This document shows, piece by piece, positions 1 to 7,726 of a DNA stretch of 42,952 bases (within the stretch, counting starts at the first letter, position 1; each line of letters begins with the position of its first letter). The stretch comes from a virus: positions 1 through 42,952 of IMG/VR virus record IMGVR_UViG_3300046787_000211; one strand, written 5' to 3'. The notes beneath the pieces are model-generated. The model had not been told where the DNA came from, did no database searches, and was given only the letters and a program-made list of their open reading frames with translations. Position numbers and translations under genes: made by a program.

Positions 1-127
1 ATTCCATTGATAAGTTCCTCGACGTGGTTAGGGATGCGGTTGATGATGGCACGCGACGCTTCTAGTTCGTGGGTCGCGCTTGCAAGCTGCTCAGATAGAG
101 CCGCTGGGTCGACCCAGCCAACAACAC
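1..127. repeat. Terminal direct repeat, left copy (assembly overlap)
   Basis: Bases 1-127 are identical to 42826-42952. An exact overlap of 127 bases equals a commonly used maximum assembler k-mer, so it most likely marks circular closure of the contig and not a biological terminal repeat. The unit length is then 42,825 bp. Reading frames cross the join without interruption, which supports this. Confidence 0.93.
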
Positions 128-275
128 TGGCTAGGTCCTTCATGCACTTGGTGCAGAGCAGGGCTGCTCCGTCAAAGACGTTGACGCCCAGGTCGTAGAG
201 GTCGCGGTAGTCGCCGCACTTCATGCAGGTGCTTGGCGATGGTGCGCCAGTTGGGAAAAAGTTTAGGTGAAGCAT
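1..275 (-). CDS. Zn-ribbon protein, first 91 codons (gene continues across the contig join)
   Basis: This is the 5' part of a 145-residue gene that the contig break cuts in two. It starts with ATG at 275 and shares one base with the terminase stop codon (TAATG), so translation is probably coupled. Two CxxC pairs at residues 17-20 (CMKC) and 41-44 (CTKC) suggest a small zinc ribbon. A helical segment follows at about 60-90. Across the circular join the frame stays open for another 54 codons and stops at 42663. Small Cys-pair proteins between terminase and portal are common in phages, but their function is not established. The reading frame is certain; the role is unknown. Confidence 0.8.
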   Translation of the reverse strand, partial: MLHLNFFPTGAPSPSTCMKCGDYRDLYDLGVNVFDGAALLCTKCMKDLASVVGWVDPAALSEQLASATHELEASRAIINRIPNHVEELING

Positions 276-1810
276 TAGCCCTCCAGTTCGCTGACGGAGC
301 TAACTCCACGCCAGTTGGTGCCCCAACTTGCTTGGTCGTCAATGTCGGTGAACTTGTGGGCGACGCCCCATGTCTCCTGCATTGCGCTGTGGAATCCGTC
401 TCGTTTTATTTGCACCGCTGAGGTCTCAGGGGTGAGGTCGCTCATAAACGTCATGGCGTACTTAAGAGCATCATAGCAGTGATTGTCCTTGTCGCGGATA
501 TCTTCCAGCTTGTTCTTCTGCTCGGCAACCTTTGGTGATGCGTGCTTCTTCCACTTCAGTTTTGGAAGTTCGGCAATCAGGTTTGGGCAGTCGTCCGTAA
601 TCATCAGGTAAGGCTTGCCAGTCTTCGGATTGATTTTGGTGTACTGCTGAAGTTTCTCGAGGCCTACGCGGCGGTCAGAAGGGATAGCGTCGACGGCGAT
701 GTAGATGCCGTGCTTGGCGTACTCCTGCAGAATCGAGGTGCCGGTGTGCTCCTTGGTCTGCTTGATAGCCGGGTCGCCTGTGGTGAGGAAGAGTTCTGCG
801 CCTGACTGCTGCAGGATTTCGCTCGTCCACTGGTTGACTACGTGGGCGTGCTCGGCGACGTTTAGTTTTGCTTTGTACCACTCTTTGAAGACGACAATAG
901 TTCCGTCTTCATCAACTGCCAGCCAGAGCCAGACGGTTGGATTGGTGTATCCCGAATCCATTGTTCGAATAATTCGATGTCTCGAATTGGGTCGGAACTG
1001 TCCTTTAGGTATGCAGTGTGTAAGGGGCGAAAATTCTGGAAAGACTGAACCACCAAGATGGATGTACTGTCCGTTTTTACGGATGAGCCGCTCTTCTTCA
1101 GAAAGCGACTCCATGTAGCGTTCAATGGCTGCTTTAGAAAGCGATGGGTTGTCCTCCATGCTCGCTTCAACAATGCCAATGTCCTTTGTTCCTTCTTTGG
1201 CGGGGATGTAAACATCCTCGAAAATCCATTCCATACCCTCAACAGGCGTTTGCGACATCCACCAGTCGCCGTCCGTGTCCACCAAACGCGCTAGACACTC
1301 TTGCCAAATTGTCTTTGGGCACTCCTCGTCGAAGTGGACGAAGTGTCGGGACGAACCAGCGAACTTATCTAGGTCCTGGTCTTGCGACATGAACTCCACG
1401 AACGAGCCGTTGTTCAACGTCAGCAGGTGTCGCTCGCGGCTGTACGAGTCTTCCCATGAGCCATTGATTAGATACCGCTTTGGCAGCCACTGCTTCCACA
1501 GCGGCAGGATAATCTTGTCGACACCGTTTAGGAAGTCAACTGCAACCACGCGGCCTCGGATTGGGCCATCTGGTAGCTTGCGGAAGGGGTGAGTCTTGGT
1601 GACCCACCAGATGCCTTCGATGGTGGAGCCTAGCGACTTTCCGGAACGGTTACCGCCGATATACAAGCGAGCCTTGTTCTGCATCTTGTGGAACGCTTCT
1701 TGCTTGTCTGACGGCTTGTAGTCGTACAGGTTCGGCGAATAAGATGCGGCCTGAATACCCTCGCCCAGTTGGAGCAGGATATCCGAGAGTTCAAACTTGT
1801 CTTTAGCCAT
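275..1810 (-). CDS. terL: Terminase large subunit (packaging ATPase and nuclease)
   Basis: This 511-residue protein is the DNA-packaging motor that pumps and cuts the genome at the portal. The ATPase domain has a Walker A at residues 52-59 (GGNRSGKS) and a Walker B at 157-163 (FVHFDEE). The C-terminal RNase H-like nuclease has acidic residues at D285 (TMDSG), D346 (TGDPA) and D447 (HCYDALKY). Length and motif order fit the family. It begins 8 nt inside the upstream nuclease gene and ends one base into the Zn-ribbon gene, so it sits in a tightly coupled late operon. The small subunit is about 20 kb away on the other strand. Confidence 0.96.
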   Translation of the reverse strand: MAKDKFELSDILLQLGEGIQAASYSPNLYDYKPSDKQEAFHKMQNKARLYIGGNRSGKSLGSTIEGIWWVTKTHPFRKLPDGPIRGRVVAVDFLNGVDKIILPLWKQWLPKRYLINGSWEDSYSRERHLLTLNNGSFVEFMSQDQDLDKFAGSSRHFVHFDEECPKTIWQECLARLVDTDGDWWMSQTPVEGMEWIFEDVYIPAKEGTKDIGIVEASMEDNPSLSKAAIERYMESLSEEERLIRKNGQYIHLGGSVFPEFSPLTHCIPKGQFRPNSRHRIIRTMDSGYTNPTVWLWLAVDEDGTIVVFKEWYKAKLNVAEHAHVVNQWTSEILQQSGAELFLTTGDPAIKQTKEHTGTSILQEYAKHGIYIAVDAIPSDRRVGLEKLQQYTKINPKTGKPYLMITDDCPNLIAELPKLKWKKHASPKVAEQKNKLEDIRDKDNHCYDALKYAMTFMSDLTPETSAVQIKRDGFHSAMQETWGVAHKFTDIDDQASWGTNWRGVSSVSELEG

Positions 1811-2237
1811 GAATTAGTTTGACTAGCTCCGCGAGGGTAATGCGTACCAGAGCAAAGTCGTTGACACGAATGTTAGTGCGCAAAAAGATAATATCAGCAA
1901 GGCTGACATAAGCCCACCACTCACCAGCGCGAGGATAGCCAACCCCAGCTCGCTGAGTAACGAGGAAGCCAAAAGCACCTTTGGCATTGTCACGTTCGAG
2001 CGTAGCCTCGTCAAACCATTTCTGAATTTGCCCATAAGAGGCCTCCTTTGCGGCCTTGCCGCCCTTTACCTCAAACACGATGAGGCCGCGGTTTTCTTCG
2101 CGAAGCCATACGTCGCCCTCATCATCCGAGCCCTTTAGGACATTGCGGTGTGCGGCGAGTTCGCTGTAGCCCGCGGTTAGCAGGTAGTTGCGTACTGCTG
2201 TTTCGGCGCGGGTGCCGATATTTTTACTCTTGCTCAA
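1803..2237 (-). CDS. PD-(D/E)XK nuclease, Holliday-junction-resolvase-like
   Basis: A 144-residue protein with the spacing of a small PD-(D/E)XK nuclease: E12 in the first helix (GTRAETAV), D42 (GDVW), then E56-x-K58 (FEVKGGK). This resembles archaeal Hjc-type resolvases and restriction-endonuclease-like folds. The start is TTG at 2237, with a GGAAGAG ribosome site about 8 nt upstream. It is the first gene of the late leftward operon, directly ahead of terL, so resolving branched replication products before packaging is a plausible job. Resolvase activity is inferred; another nuclease role is possible. Confidence 0.8.
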   Translation of the reverse strand: MSKSKNIGTRAETAVRNYLLTAGYSELAAHRNVLKGSDDEGDVWLREENRGLIVFEVKGGKAAKEASYGQIQKWFDEATLERDNAKGAFGFLVTQRAGVGYPRAGEWWAYVSLADIIFLRTNIRVNDFALVRITLAELVKLIHG

Positions 2238-2261
2238 GGTCGTCTCTTCCTATCTATGCGA

Positions 2262-2274
2262 TACAATACTAGCA
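2262..2274 (+). promoter_or_regulatory. Putative leaderless promoter of the rightward fibre operon
   Basis: A TACAAT -10 hexamer lies at 2262-2267, exactly 6 nt before the ATG at 2274, so transcription would start at or next to the start codon. No Shine-Dalgarno sequence precedes this ATG. The regulator gene at 22191 has the same geometry. Leaderless mRNAs are common in Actinobacteria. No good -35 box is visible. Confidence 0.6.
2266..2274 (-). promoter_or_regulatory. Putative extended -10 promoter of the late leftward operon
   Basis: On the minus strand the sequence reads TGCTAGTAT, an extended -10 (TGn plus TAGTAT). Transcription would start near 2259, about 20 nt before the TTG start of the nuclease gene and upstream of its ribosome site. 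The box overlaps both the -10 and the start codon of the rightward gene, so the two promoters should compete. Confidence 0.55.
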
Positions 2275-2528
2275 TGGCGCTAATCCCTACTCCTGAAGAA
2301 GTGAATACCTTTCACCTCAACAGCGACAAGGACGCGAGCGCACAAGCATTGCACCACACTCTTGGCCTAGGAGCAAATCAGGCCAGCCCAGGCAATCACA
2401 ACCACGATGGTAAGAACTCGGCGAAAATCAAGTTCAGCGACATCGATGGTGGGTGGATGAACGTAGACGGCGGCGAGCCAGGGACTACCTACACACCTAT
2501 CCCTCACCTTGATGGAGGCGGAATCTAA
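2274..2528 (+). CDS. Fibre-associated structural protein with HNHDG motif
   Basis: An 84-residue protein, the first of the fibre operon. It carries a GNHNHDG motif around residues 40-47 after an Ala/Gly-rich segment. The ASPGNHxHDG pattern is common at the start of phage tail-fibre and baseplate-associated proteins. I chose the ATG at 2274 over the in-frame ATG at 2256 because the -10 box lies between them. Its stop overlaps the next start (TAATG), which suggests equal, coupled production with the collagen-like fibre. Probably an adaptor or fibre subunit. Confidence 0.7.
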   Translation: MALIPTPEEVNTFHLNSDKDASAQALHHTLGLGANQASPGNHNHDGKNSAKIKFSDIDGGWMNVDGGEPGTTYTPIPHLDGGGI

Positions 2529-4573
2529 TGGCGGTTATCATCCAACTTCGCCGCGGAACTGCGGCTGCTTGGACGTCTGCTAATCCTGTCCTGGCTCAGG
2601 GTGAAGCGGGTTTCGAAACCGACACCCTCAAAGTAAAACTTGGCGACGGCACTTCTAATTGGGTGTCACTTCCGTATTTCACGCAAGGAACCGCTGGTTT
2701 ATCTGCATATCAGATAGCCGTCGCCAATGGTTTTGTGGGTACAGTCAGCCAGTGGCTTGCGTCACTGGTGGGCGCAACTGGTGCAACTGGTCCAGCGAAC
2801 ACGCTGAGCATTGGCACCGTCTCAAGCGGCGCTACGGCTGCTGTAAGCGTCACTGGAACCGCGCCTAACCAGACTCTAAACTTCGTGCTCCCTAAGGGCG
2901 ACACAGGCGCTACTGGTCCTGCTGGTGCTACTGGTCCTGCTGGCCCTACTGGAGCCGCTGGTCCTACTGGCGCGACTGGTCCTACTGGCCCAGCAAATAC
3001 GCTTACTGTTGGCTCAGTATTTACTGGAGCTGCAGGCTCAAGCGCATCTGCGGATATTACCGGCACTGCGCCTGACCAAACTCTCAACCTAACCATCCCT
3101 CGCGGCGACACTGGCGCAACTGGTGCAACCGGCCCTCAGGGTGCGCAGGGTATTCAGGGCGTCAAGGGCGACACTGGCGACACTGGCCCACAGGGTATTC
3201 AAGGCATCCAAGGCATCCAAGGTCCAAAGGGCGATACTGGCGACACTGGCCCTCAGGGCCCACAGGGTATTCAAGGCGCAACTGGTCTCACTGGTGCAAC
3301 TGGTGCAACTGGTCCTCAGGGCCCACAGGGCATCAAGGGTGACACTGGCGACACTGGCCCACAGGGTCCGCAGGGTGTCAGCATCACCATCAAGGGCAGC
3401 GTAGCAACCACTTCGCTTCTGCCGTCGACTGGCAATGCAGTGAACGATGCCTACATCGTCGACGCAGATGGTGACCTCTACGTGTGGAACGGCACTGCTT
3501 GGTTCGATGCTGGTCAGATTGTTGGTCCACAAGGCCCTCAGGGCATCCAAGGCCCTCAAGGCATCCAAGGTCCTCAGGGTGACACTGGCGCAACTGGTGC
3601 AACTGGTGCAACTGGCCCACAAGGTCCACAAGGCATCCAAGGTATTCAGGGTGACACTGGTCCACAAGGTCCACAAGGCATCCAAGGTATTCAGGGCGAC
3701 ACTGGCCCTCAGGGCGACATCGGCCCAACTGGCCCACAGGGTCCACAAGGTATCCAAGGTATTCAGGGCGACACTGGTCCTCAGGGTCCGCAGGGTATTC
3801 AGGGCGAGGCTGGTGCAACTGGTCCATCGGGCGTAATCGCTGTCACGGCTCCGATTACCAACTCGGGAACTAGCACCTCGGCAAACATCGGCGTGAACCA
3901 GGATGGCTTTGACCACATTGGCACGCTGAACTACGTCAGCTTCGACACGACTCCGACTGGCGTACCTGCTGCACTGGGTACGTTGTCATGGAACGCAACC
4001 GACAACACGCTGGACCTGCAGAGCGACGGCATCACTTACCAGCTTGGTCAGGAACTTGCTCAGAACGTAAAGCGTTTTGACAACTCAGGCCTGACTAATG
4101 GCAAGGTTGTCTACGTCACTGGCTCGGATGGGGCAAACATCCTTGTCGACTACGCAATCGCAACTAGCGACGCAACTAGCGGCAATACCTTTGCCGTGAT
4201 GACTGCATCCGCTTCTGGCGGAGCTAAGGCCCCGGCAACCACGTTTGGTCTGGTTCGCCAACTTGACACCTCGGCGATGACTGAGGGCGCAACTGTTTGG
4301 CTGTCTGGAACTGTTGCTGGTGGCATGACTACAACTAAGCCATCTGCGCCAACCCACACCGTCCAAATCGGTATCTGTGTTCGCAGCCACGCCACTGAGG
4401 GCGTTATCTTCGTGCAGATTCAGAACGGCTATGAACTTGAGGAGCTGCACAACGTTGCAATTTCCTCAGCCGCAGAGGGTCAGGTGTTGACGTACGAAGC
4501 ATCTACTGGCCTCTGGAAGAACAAAACGCCAGCAGACACTGGCTTCAGTCCATTCCTATTGATGGGAGCATAA
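2528..4573 (+). CDS. Collagen-like tail fibre protein
   Basis: A 681-residue fibre. Residues 1-55 ([10 protein letters not shown], then LGDGTSNW) match the small N-terminal attachment module of Mtd-type fibres. Two similar units of about 60 residues follow, each with TLxxGxVxxG, TGTAPxQTLN and xxGDTGATG. Long collagen-like Gly-X-Y runs ([20 protein letters not shown]) are interrupted near 285-335 by a small domain containing [11 protein letters not shown]-terminal domain of about 240 residues without Gly-X-Y repeats is the likely receptor-binding trimer tip. Collagen-like runs form trimeric rods in phage fibres. A good ribosome site (GGAGG) precedes the ATG. Confidence 0.88.
   Translation: MAVIIQLRRGTAAAWTSANPVLAQGEAGFETDTLKVKLGDGTSNWVSLPYFTQGTAGLSAYQIAVANGFVGTVSQWLASLVGATGATGPANTLSIGTVSSGATAAVSVTGTAPNQTLNFVLPKGDTGATGPAGATGPAGPTGAAGPTGATGPTGPANTLTVGSVFTGAAGSSASADITGTAPDQTLNLTIPRGDTGATGATGPQGAQGIQGVKGDTGDTGPQGIQGIQGIQGPKGDTGDTGPQGPQGIQGATGLTGATGATGPQGPQGIKGDTGDTGPQGPQGVSITIKGSVATTSLLPSTGNAVNDAYIVDADGDLYVWNGTAWFDAGQIVGPQGPQGIQGPQGIQGPQGDTGATGATGATGPQGPQGIQGIQGDTGPQGPQGIQGIQGDTGPQGDIGPTGPQGPQGIQGIQGDTGPQGPQGIQGEAGATGPSGVIAVTAPITNSGTSTSANIGVNQDGFDHIGTLNYVSFDTTPTGVPAALGTLSWNATDNTLDLQSDGITYQLGQELAQNVKRFDNSGLTNGKVVYVTGSDGANILVDYAIATSDATSGNTFAVMTASASGGAKAPATTFGLVRQLDTSAMTEGATVWLSGTVAGGMTTTKPSAPTHTVQIGICVRSHATEGVIFVQIQNGYELEELHNVAISSAAEGQVLTYEASTGLWKNKTPADTGFSPFLLMGA
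2890..3825 (+). repeat. Collagen-coding repeat tract inside the fibre gene
   Basis: Repeats of 9 and 18 bases encode Gly-Pro-Gln, Gly-Ile-Gln and Gly-Asp-Thr triplets, with many near-identical stretches such as ggcatccaaggtattcaggg. Such tracts can change length by recombination or slippage, and short reads may collapse them. The long antisense open frame here (3089-3916) is a by-product of this composition. Confidence 0.85.
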
Positions 4574-4574
4574 A

Positions 4575-4913
4575 TTGGCAACAACCTACAAAATCTTGGG
4601 TCAGAATCGGTATGCCGCTGGTGCAAACACTTTTGAAACCGTCTACACCGTGCCAGCGGCCACTTCGGCAGTTGTGTCTACCCTGTCAGTAACGAACACC
4701 ACCCCGAGTGCTTACACGATGCGAATCTGTATTGTGAAAAGCGGCGAGAGCCCATCGGCTAACAATGCGCTAATTTATGACGCCTCCTTCGCGGCTAACT
4801 CGGTGACCCCATTTACAATTGGCATCACGCTCGGCACTGGTGACTCTATCCGCGTTGCCTCCAGCATGAGTGGCTGGTCGGTTGTTCATGTCTTTGGAAG
4901 CGAGATTGCATAA
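4575..4913 (+). CDS. Beta-rich tail/fibre-associated protein
   Basis: A 112-residue protein rich in Thr, Ser, Val and Ala with alternating beta-type pattern (VVSTLSVTNTTPSAYTMRIC). It starts with TTG at 4575, one base after the fibre stop, and ends in a TAATG overlap with the next gene. Position and composition suggest a small jelly-roll or immunoglobulin-like virion decoration or a fibre-tip subunit. No catalytic motif is visible and the exact function is not recognised. Confidence 0.65.
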   Translation: MATTYKILGQNRYAAGANTFETVYTVPAATSAVVSTLSVTNTTPSAYTMRICIVKSGESPSANNALIYDASFAANSVTPFTIGITLGTGDSIRVASSMSGWSVVHVFGSEIA

Positions 4914-5602
4914 TGGCGATTAGCGTTTTTCCTGCGCCTAGCAGTGGCGGTAAGTATGAACGCATTGTGTCAATTACAAGCACACAGTCGTGGACTGCCC
5001 CTACTGGTGTTACTTCGGTTGAGCTGCTTCTGTGTGGCGGTGGCGGTGGTGGTGCTGCTGGCGGTGCTGCTGCTGGCGGTGGCGGTTCAGTCTATTGGGG
5101 CGTCTATTCAGTTACCCCAGGAACAAGTTACACAGTGACCATTGGCGGCGGCGGAACGGGTGGTGCCTACGGCACAAACAACGCTGGAAACAACGGAACA
5201 AATAGTAGTTTTGGAGCCGTCTTGACCGCAACTGGTGGTGGCGGTGGAGCGCAGTCTGGAGCCCGCCAAGGTGGTTTACCGTCTGGCTTCGCTGGTTCTG
5301 GCGGTAACGGCTCAGACCTAGCGACTAACACATCCGTAGTGGCTGGACAGATTGGTGGAGTTGGGTTTCAGGGGTTTGGTGCTGGAGGCGGCGCTGGGTA
5401 TGCGAACTCTTCAGACAAGCAATTCTCTGGCGGAACTGGGCAAAGTGGCTCAGGAAGCAGTCGTGGAAATTTCGGAAATGCGATTAGTGCAAACGCCAAC
5501 ACTGGAGCAGGCGGTGGCGGCGCTGGCTGGCACCCCACTTATGGATACTTTCAGGGCGGCAATGGCGGTTCTGGTATCTGCGTAATTAAGTACTGGGCAT
5601 AG
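4913..5602 (+). CDS. Glycine-rich fibre-tip-like protein
   Basis: A 229-residue protein. Residues 15-45 hold a short beta segment (WTAPTGVTSVELLLCGGGGGG), and the rest is dominated by poly-Gly runs with aromatic and Asn residues and a closing GGSGICVIKYWA. This layout is typical of glycine-rich phage fibre domains. In some T-even phages a glycine-rich adhesin caps the fibre and sets host range. It follows the collagen-like fibre and the beta-rich protein in the same operon, so a tip or adhesin role is likely but inferred. Confidence 0.75.
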   Translation: MAISVFPAPSSGGKYERIVSITSTQSWTAPTGVTSVELLLCGGGGGGAAGGAAAGGGGSVYWGVYSVTPGTSYTVTIGGGGTGGAYGTNNAGNNGTNSSFGAVLTATGGGGGAQSGARQGGLPSGFAGSGGNGSDLATNTSVVAGQIGGVGFQGFGAGGGAGYANSSDKQFSGGTGQSGSGSSRGNFGNAISANANTGAGGGGAGWHPTYGYFQGGNGGSGICVIKYWA

Positions 5603-5610
5603 GAGACAAC

Positions 5611-5883
5611 GTGGCACACTTTGCAAAAATCGAAGACGGTATCGTCACTCAGGTTGTCGTGGTTGACAACGAGCACGAGGCCGACGGCGAGGCGTACCTG
5701 AATGGACTTGGGCTTGAGGGGCGCTGGATTCAGACCTCTTATAATGGCAATTTCCGTGGGGTATATGCGGGCATTGGCGATACCTACGACGAAGAGCTTG
5801 ATATCTTTGTGGCTCCAGTATCAGATGAAATTCCTGTAACTGAGCCGCCAGTAGTTGTGGAAAACTCTGAACCTACGGTATAG
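5611..5883 (+). CDS. Conserved phage protein of the MAHFAKI / TSYNGNFR type
   Basis: A 90-residue protein starting with GTG at 5611 behind a strong AGGAGA ribosome site. The N-terminal MAHFAKIEDGIVTQVVVVDN and the central WIQTSYNGNFRGVYAGIG are a recurrent pattern in many aquatic phage genomes, usually near structural genes. The family has no settled function. The C-terminus is Pro/Glu/Val-rich and probably flexible. Confidence 0.75.
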   Translation: MAHFAKIEDGIVTQVVVVDNEHEADGEAYLNGLGLEGRWIQTSYNGNFRGVYAGIGDTYDEELDIFVAPVSDEIPVTEPPVVVENSEPTV

Positions 5884-5915
5884 ACTCTCCAATAGCATGA
5901 CTATAAGGAGACTAA

Positions 5916-6137
5916 ATGCTACAGGGACTAACGCCGCCATCTGACGAGCCCATCTGCGCAATGATGAAGCGCGCAGCCGAGCTTGACAAGGCAGACCTTG
6001 AAATCCTACTGGGGGCAATTGCTGACAGCCGCTGGAGCGCACAGGCTCTGGCCCAGGAACTAACCCGCCGCGGATTCAAGGTGCACAAGGATTCAATCCT
6101 GCAACACCGAGGCAAGAAGTGCCGCTGTGCTGAGTGA
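5916..6137 (+). CDS. Small HTH-like protein
   Basis: A 73-residue protein with an AAGGAGAC ribosome site 5-12 nt upstream. Residues 20-58 look like a winged or simple HTH (LLGAIADSRWSAQALAQELTRRG, then SILQHR), followed by a basic Cys end (GKKCRC). Similar short proteins with an HRxGxCRC tail occur in actinobacteriophages and are usually called DNA-binding. Its 3' end overlaps the phosphoesterase gene by 11 nt. A regulatory role is likely; its target is unknown. Confidence 0.6.
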   Translation: MLQGLTPPSDEPICAMMKRAAELDKADLEILLGAIADSRWSAQALAQELTRRGFKVHKDSILQHRGKKCRCAE

Positions 6138-7107
6138 CCTCAAGACACCATCCCCGATGTGGGATACGGTTGGTCAGTCAACGCCGGTAAAGATTGTCAA
6201 CCCGAAGAAGCCTAAGGCTCTCGAAACTAATCACCGCGTCAATGTCATCCTGCCAGACCCGCAGATTGGCGGTCGCTGGTTCCGCGATGACAACTGGGAT
6301 AACTTCCACGACGAAGGCGCAATGAACATCGCGCTGCAGATTACCAACTGGCTCTACCACAACGACCGCGTAGACGCAGTAATCAACCTGGGGGACTTCC
6401 TAGACCTGCCTGCTCAGGGTAAGTACGAGCAGGAGCCAGCCTTCGCTGGCACTACGCAATACGCAATCGACCGTGGGCACAAGTTCTTGCAGGAGCAACG
6501 CGCTGCCGCTGGCCCACAGGCTCACATCGTCCTCATCGAGGGCAACCACGACCGCCGCATGGAGAAGTTCATCCAAATCAATGCGGCGAGCGCATGGGGC
6601 CTCAAGCGTGCGAACGCCGAAGAGATGCCAGTGATGAGCCTTCCCTACTTGCTCCGCCTAGACGAGATTGGCGTTGAATACATTGAAGCGTACCCAGCCG
6701 GTGCTTACTGGATTACTCCGCAGCTTCGAGCTATACATGGTTACAAAGTCAGGTCGGGTGGCTCAACCGCAGCCGCCTACACCAATGACACCCCTCACAT
6801 CTCCACTGTCTTTGGGCACATCCATCGCCAAGAGGTTCAGTCCAAGACCGTCTACAACGGTAAGGGTGCCATTAGAAGCCAGGCAATCAGCCCAGGATGC
6901 TTATGTCGAGTTGACGGTGCAGTACCATCAGTAAACGGCAGCACAAAGATAAACGGCAAGCCCGCGCAGCTCTTTGAGAACTGGCAGCAGGGCATTGCCG
7001 TTATCACTGTCGATGAGGATGAAAACTTCTTCACCGAGCTTGTTCAGATTGTGGATGGGGTCGCTTGGTTCCGTGGCAATAAGTTTATTGCTCAGCCAGA
7101 CGCTTAG
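6127..7107 (+). CDS. Calcineurin-like metallophosphoesterase
   Basis: A 326-residue protein with the ordered metal-binding motifs of the family: D44-P-Q (DPQIGG), G89-D90 (LGDFLD), G139-NHD142 (GNHDRR), H204-G (IHGYK) and G230-H-I-H233. It starts with GTG at 6127 inside the preceding gene. Members act as phosphodiesterases, nucleases or phosphatases, and phage versions are often assigned to DNA metabolism. Here it lies at the end of a fibre operon, so the substrate cannot be inferred from position. Its last 23 nt are antisense to the end of the HNH gene. Confidence 0.88.
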   Translation: MLSDLKTPSPMWDTVGQSTPVKIVNPKKPKALETNHRVNVILPDPQIGGRWFRDDNWDNFHDEGAMNIALQITNWLYHNDRVDAVINLGDFLDLPAQGKYEQEPAFAGTTQYAIDRGHKFLQEQRAAAGPQAHIVLIEGNHDRRMEKFIQINAASAWGLKRANAEEMPVMSLPYLLRLDEIGVEYIEAYPAGAYWITPQLRAIHGYKVRSGGSTAAAYTNDTPHISTVFGHIHRQEVQSKTVYNGKGAIRSQAISPGCLCRVDGAVPSVNGSTKINGKPAQLFENWQQGIAVITVDEDENFFTELVQIVDGVAWFRGNKFIAQPDA

Positions 7108-7726
7108 CCTCAGCCGCTAGGATTTGCTCCATAGTGGCCTTAGTGGTCGCATCATGGTCAAACCACGCATCGCCCTTTATTCCAGTCGGGATGAAGGGCT
7201 TTGTGTGTTCTGGGCGAGGTCCGTAGTGCGGGTCGTTTGCAGAGTGCCAGGTGTTGTGACAGAAGTCGCAGATGCGGTGCAGGTTACCTGGCGCATTGTT
7301 CATCGTGTTCTTGTCTGGGCCGTGGTGTCGGTCTGAAGCAGGCCTTCCAACACAGCCCACAATCGGGACGACTCCTCCGCCTGCGCGCGCGAGGCCAGCC
7401 CATTCGCAGACCATACCGGGCTGAATTGGGTACATTTCTGCTGCGCGTTTTCTTCCAGTGCTAACAGGGTCTTTGTAATCAGCAAGCGATTTGGATGACT
7501 CGTAACCATCGTCAATGTATCCATTATCAATCTCCTTATCGGGCGTGGTGGTCTCGTCCACGCCGGTAGCTTTCACGTTTCCATAAGCGTCGAACTTGAC
7601 TTCGCCGCCGCACTGGCAGTCGTCGATTGACTCGACGCGCCACCAGAGAATGTCGCAATCATCGTGGAAACCGAGCCTGCAAGGCAGGCACGGCTCCTCG
7701 GGTGTGCAGACTACCGCTTCCACCAT
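7085..7726 (-). CDS. HNH endonuclease with N-terminal Cys-rich region
   Basis: A 213-residue protein. The ATG at 7726 lies 16 nt inside the primase gene; longer frames starting upstream are not supported. The N-terminal 40 residues hold Cys at 7, 13, 16, 24, 37 and 39 (possible zinc knuckle). The HNH core is residues 105-161: C107 and C125, SDRHHG (H134, H135), NLH (N148), then CDFCHNTWH (C153, C156, H161). It could be a packaging-associated or free-standing homing-type nuclease. It is last in the replication operon and convergent with the phosphoesterase. Confidence 0.85.
   Translation of the reverse strand: MVEAVVCTPEEPCLPCRLGFHDDCDILWWRVESIDDCQCGGEVKFDAYGNVKATGVDETTTPDKEIDNGYIDDGYESSKSLADYKDPVSTGRKRAAEMYPIQPGMVCEWAGLARAGGGVVPIVGCVGRPASDRHHGPDKNTMNNAPGNLHRICDFCHNTWHSANDPHYGPRPEHTKPFIPTGIKGDAWFDHDATTKATMEQILAAEAKRLAEQ

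Noticed and set aside
2890-3825. CRISPR-like periodic repeats
   Set aside because: The repeats are in-frame 9/18-base collagen codons without unique spacers.
3089-3916. 275-residue antisense frame in the collagen tract
   Set aside because: Its composition mirrors the Gly-X-Y repeats of the fibre gene, and there is no ribosome site or context.
2528-4573. Diversity-generating retroelement target, suggested by the Mtd-like N-terminus
   Set aside because: No reverse transcriptase and no template/variable repeat pair were seen.
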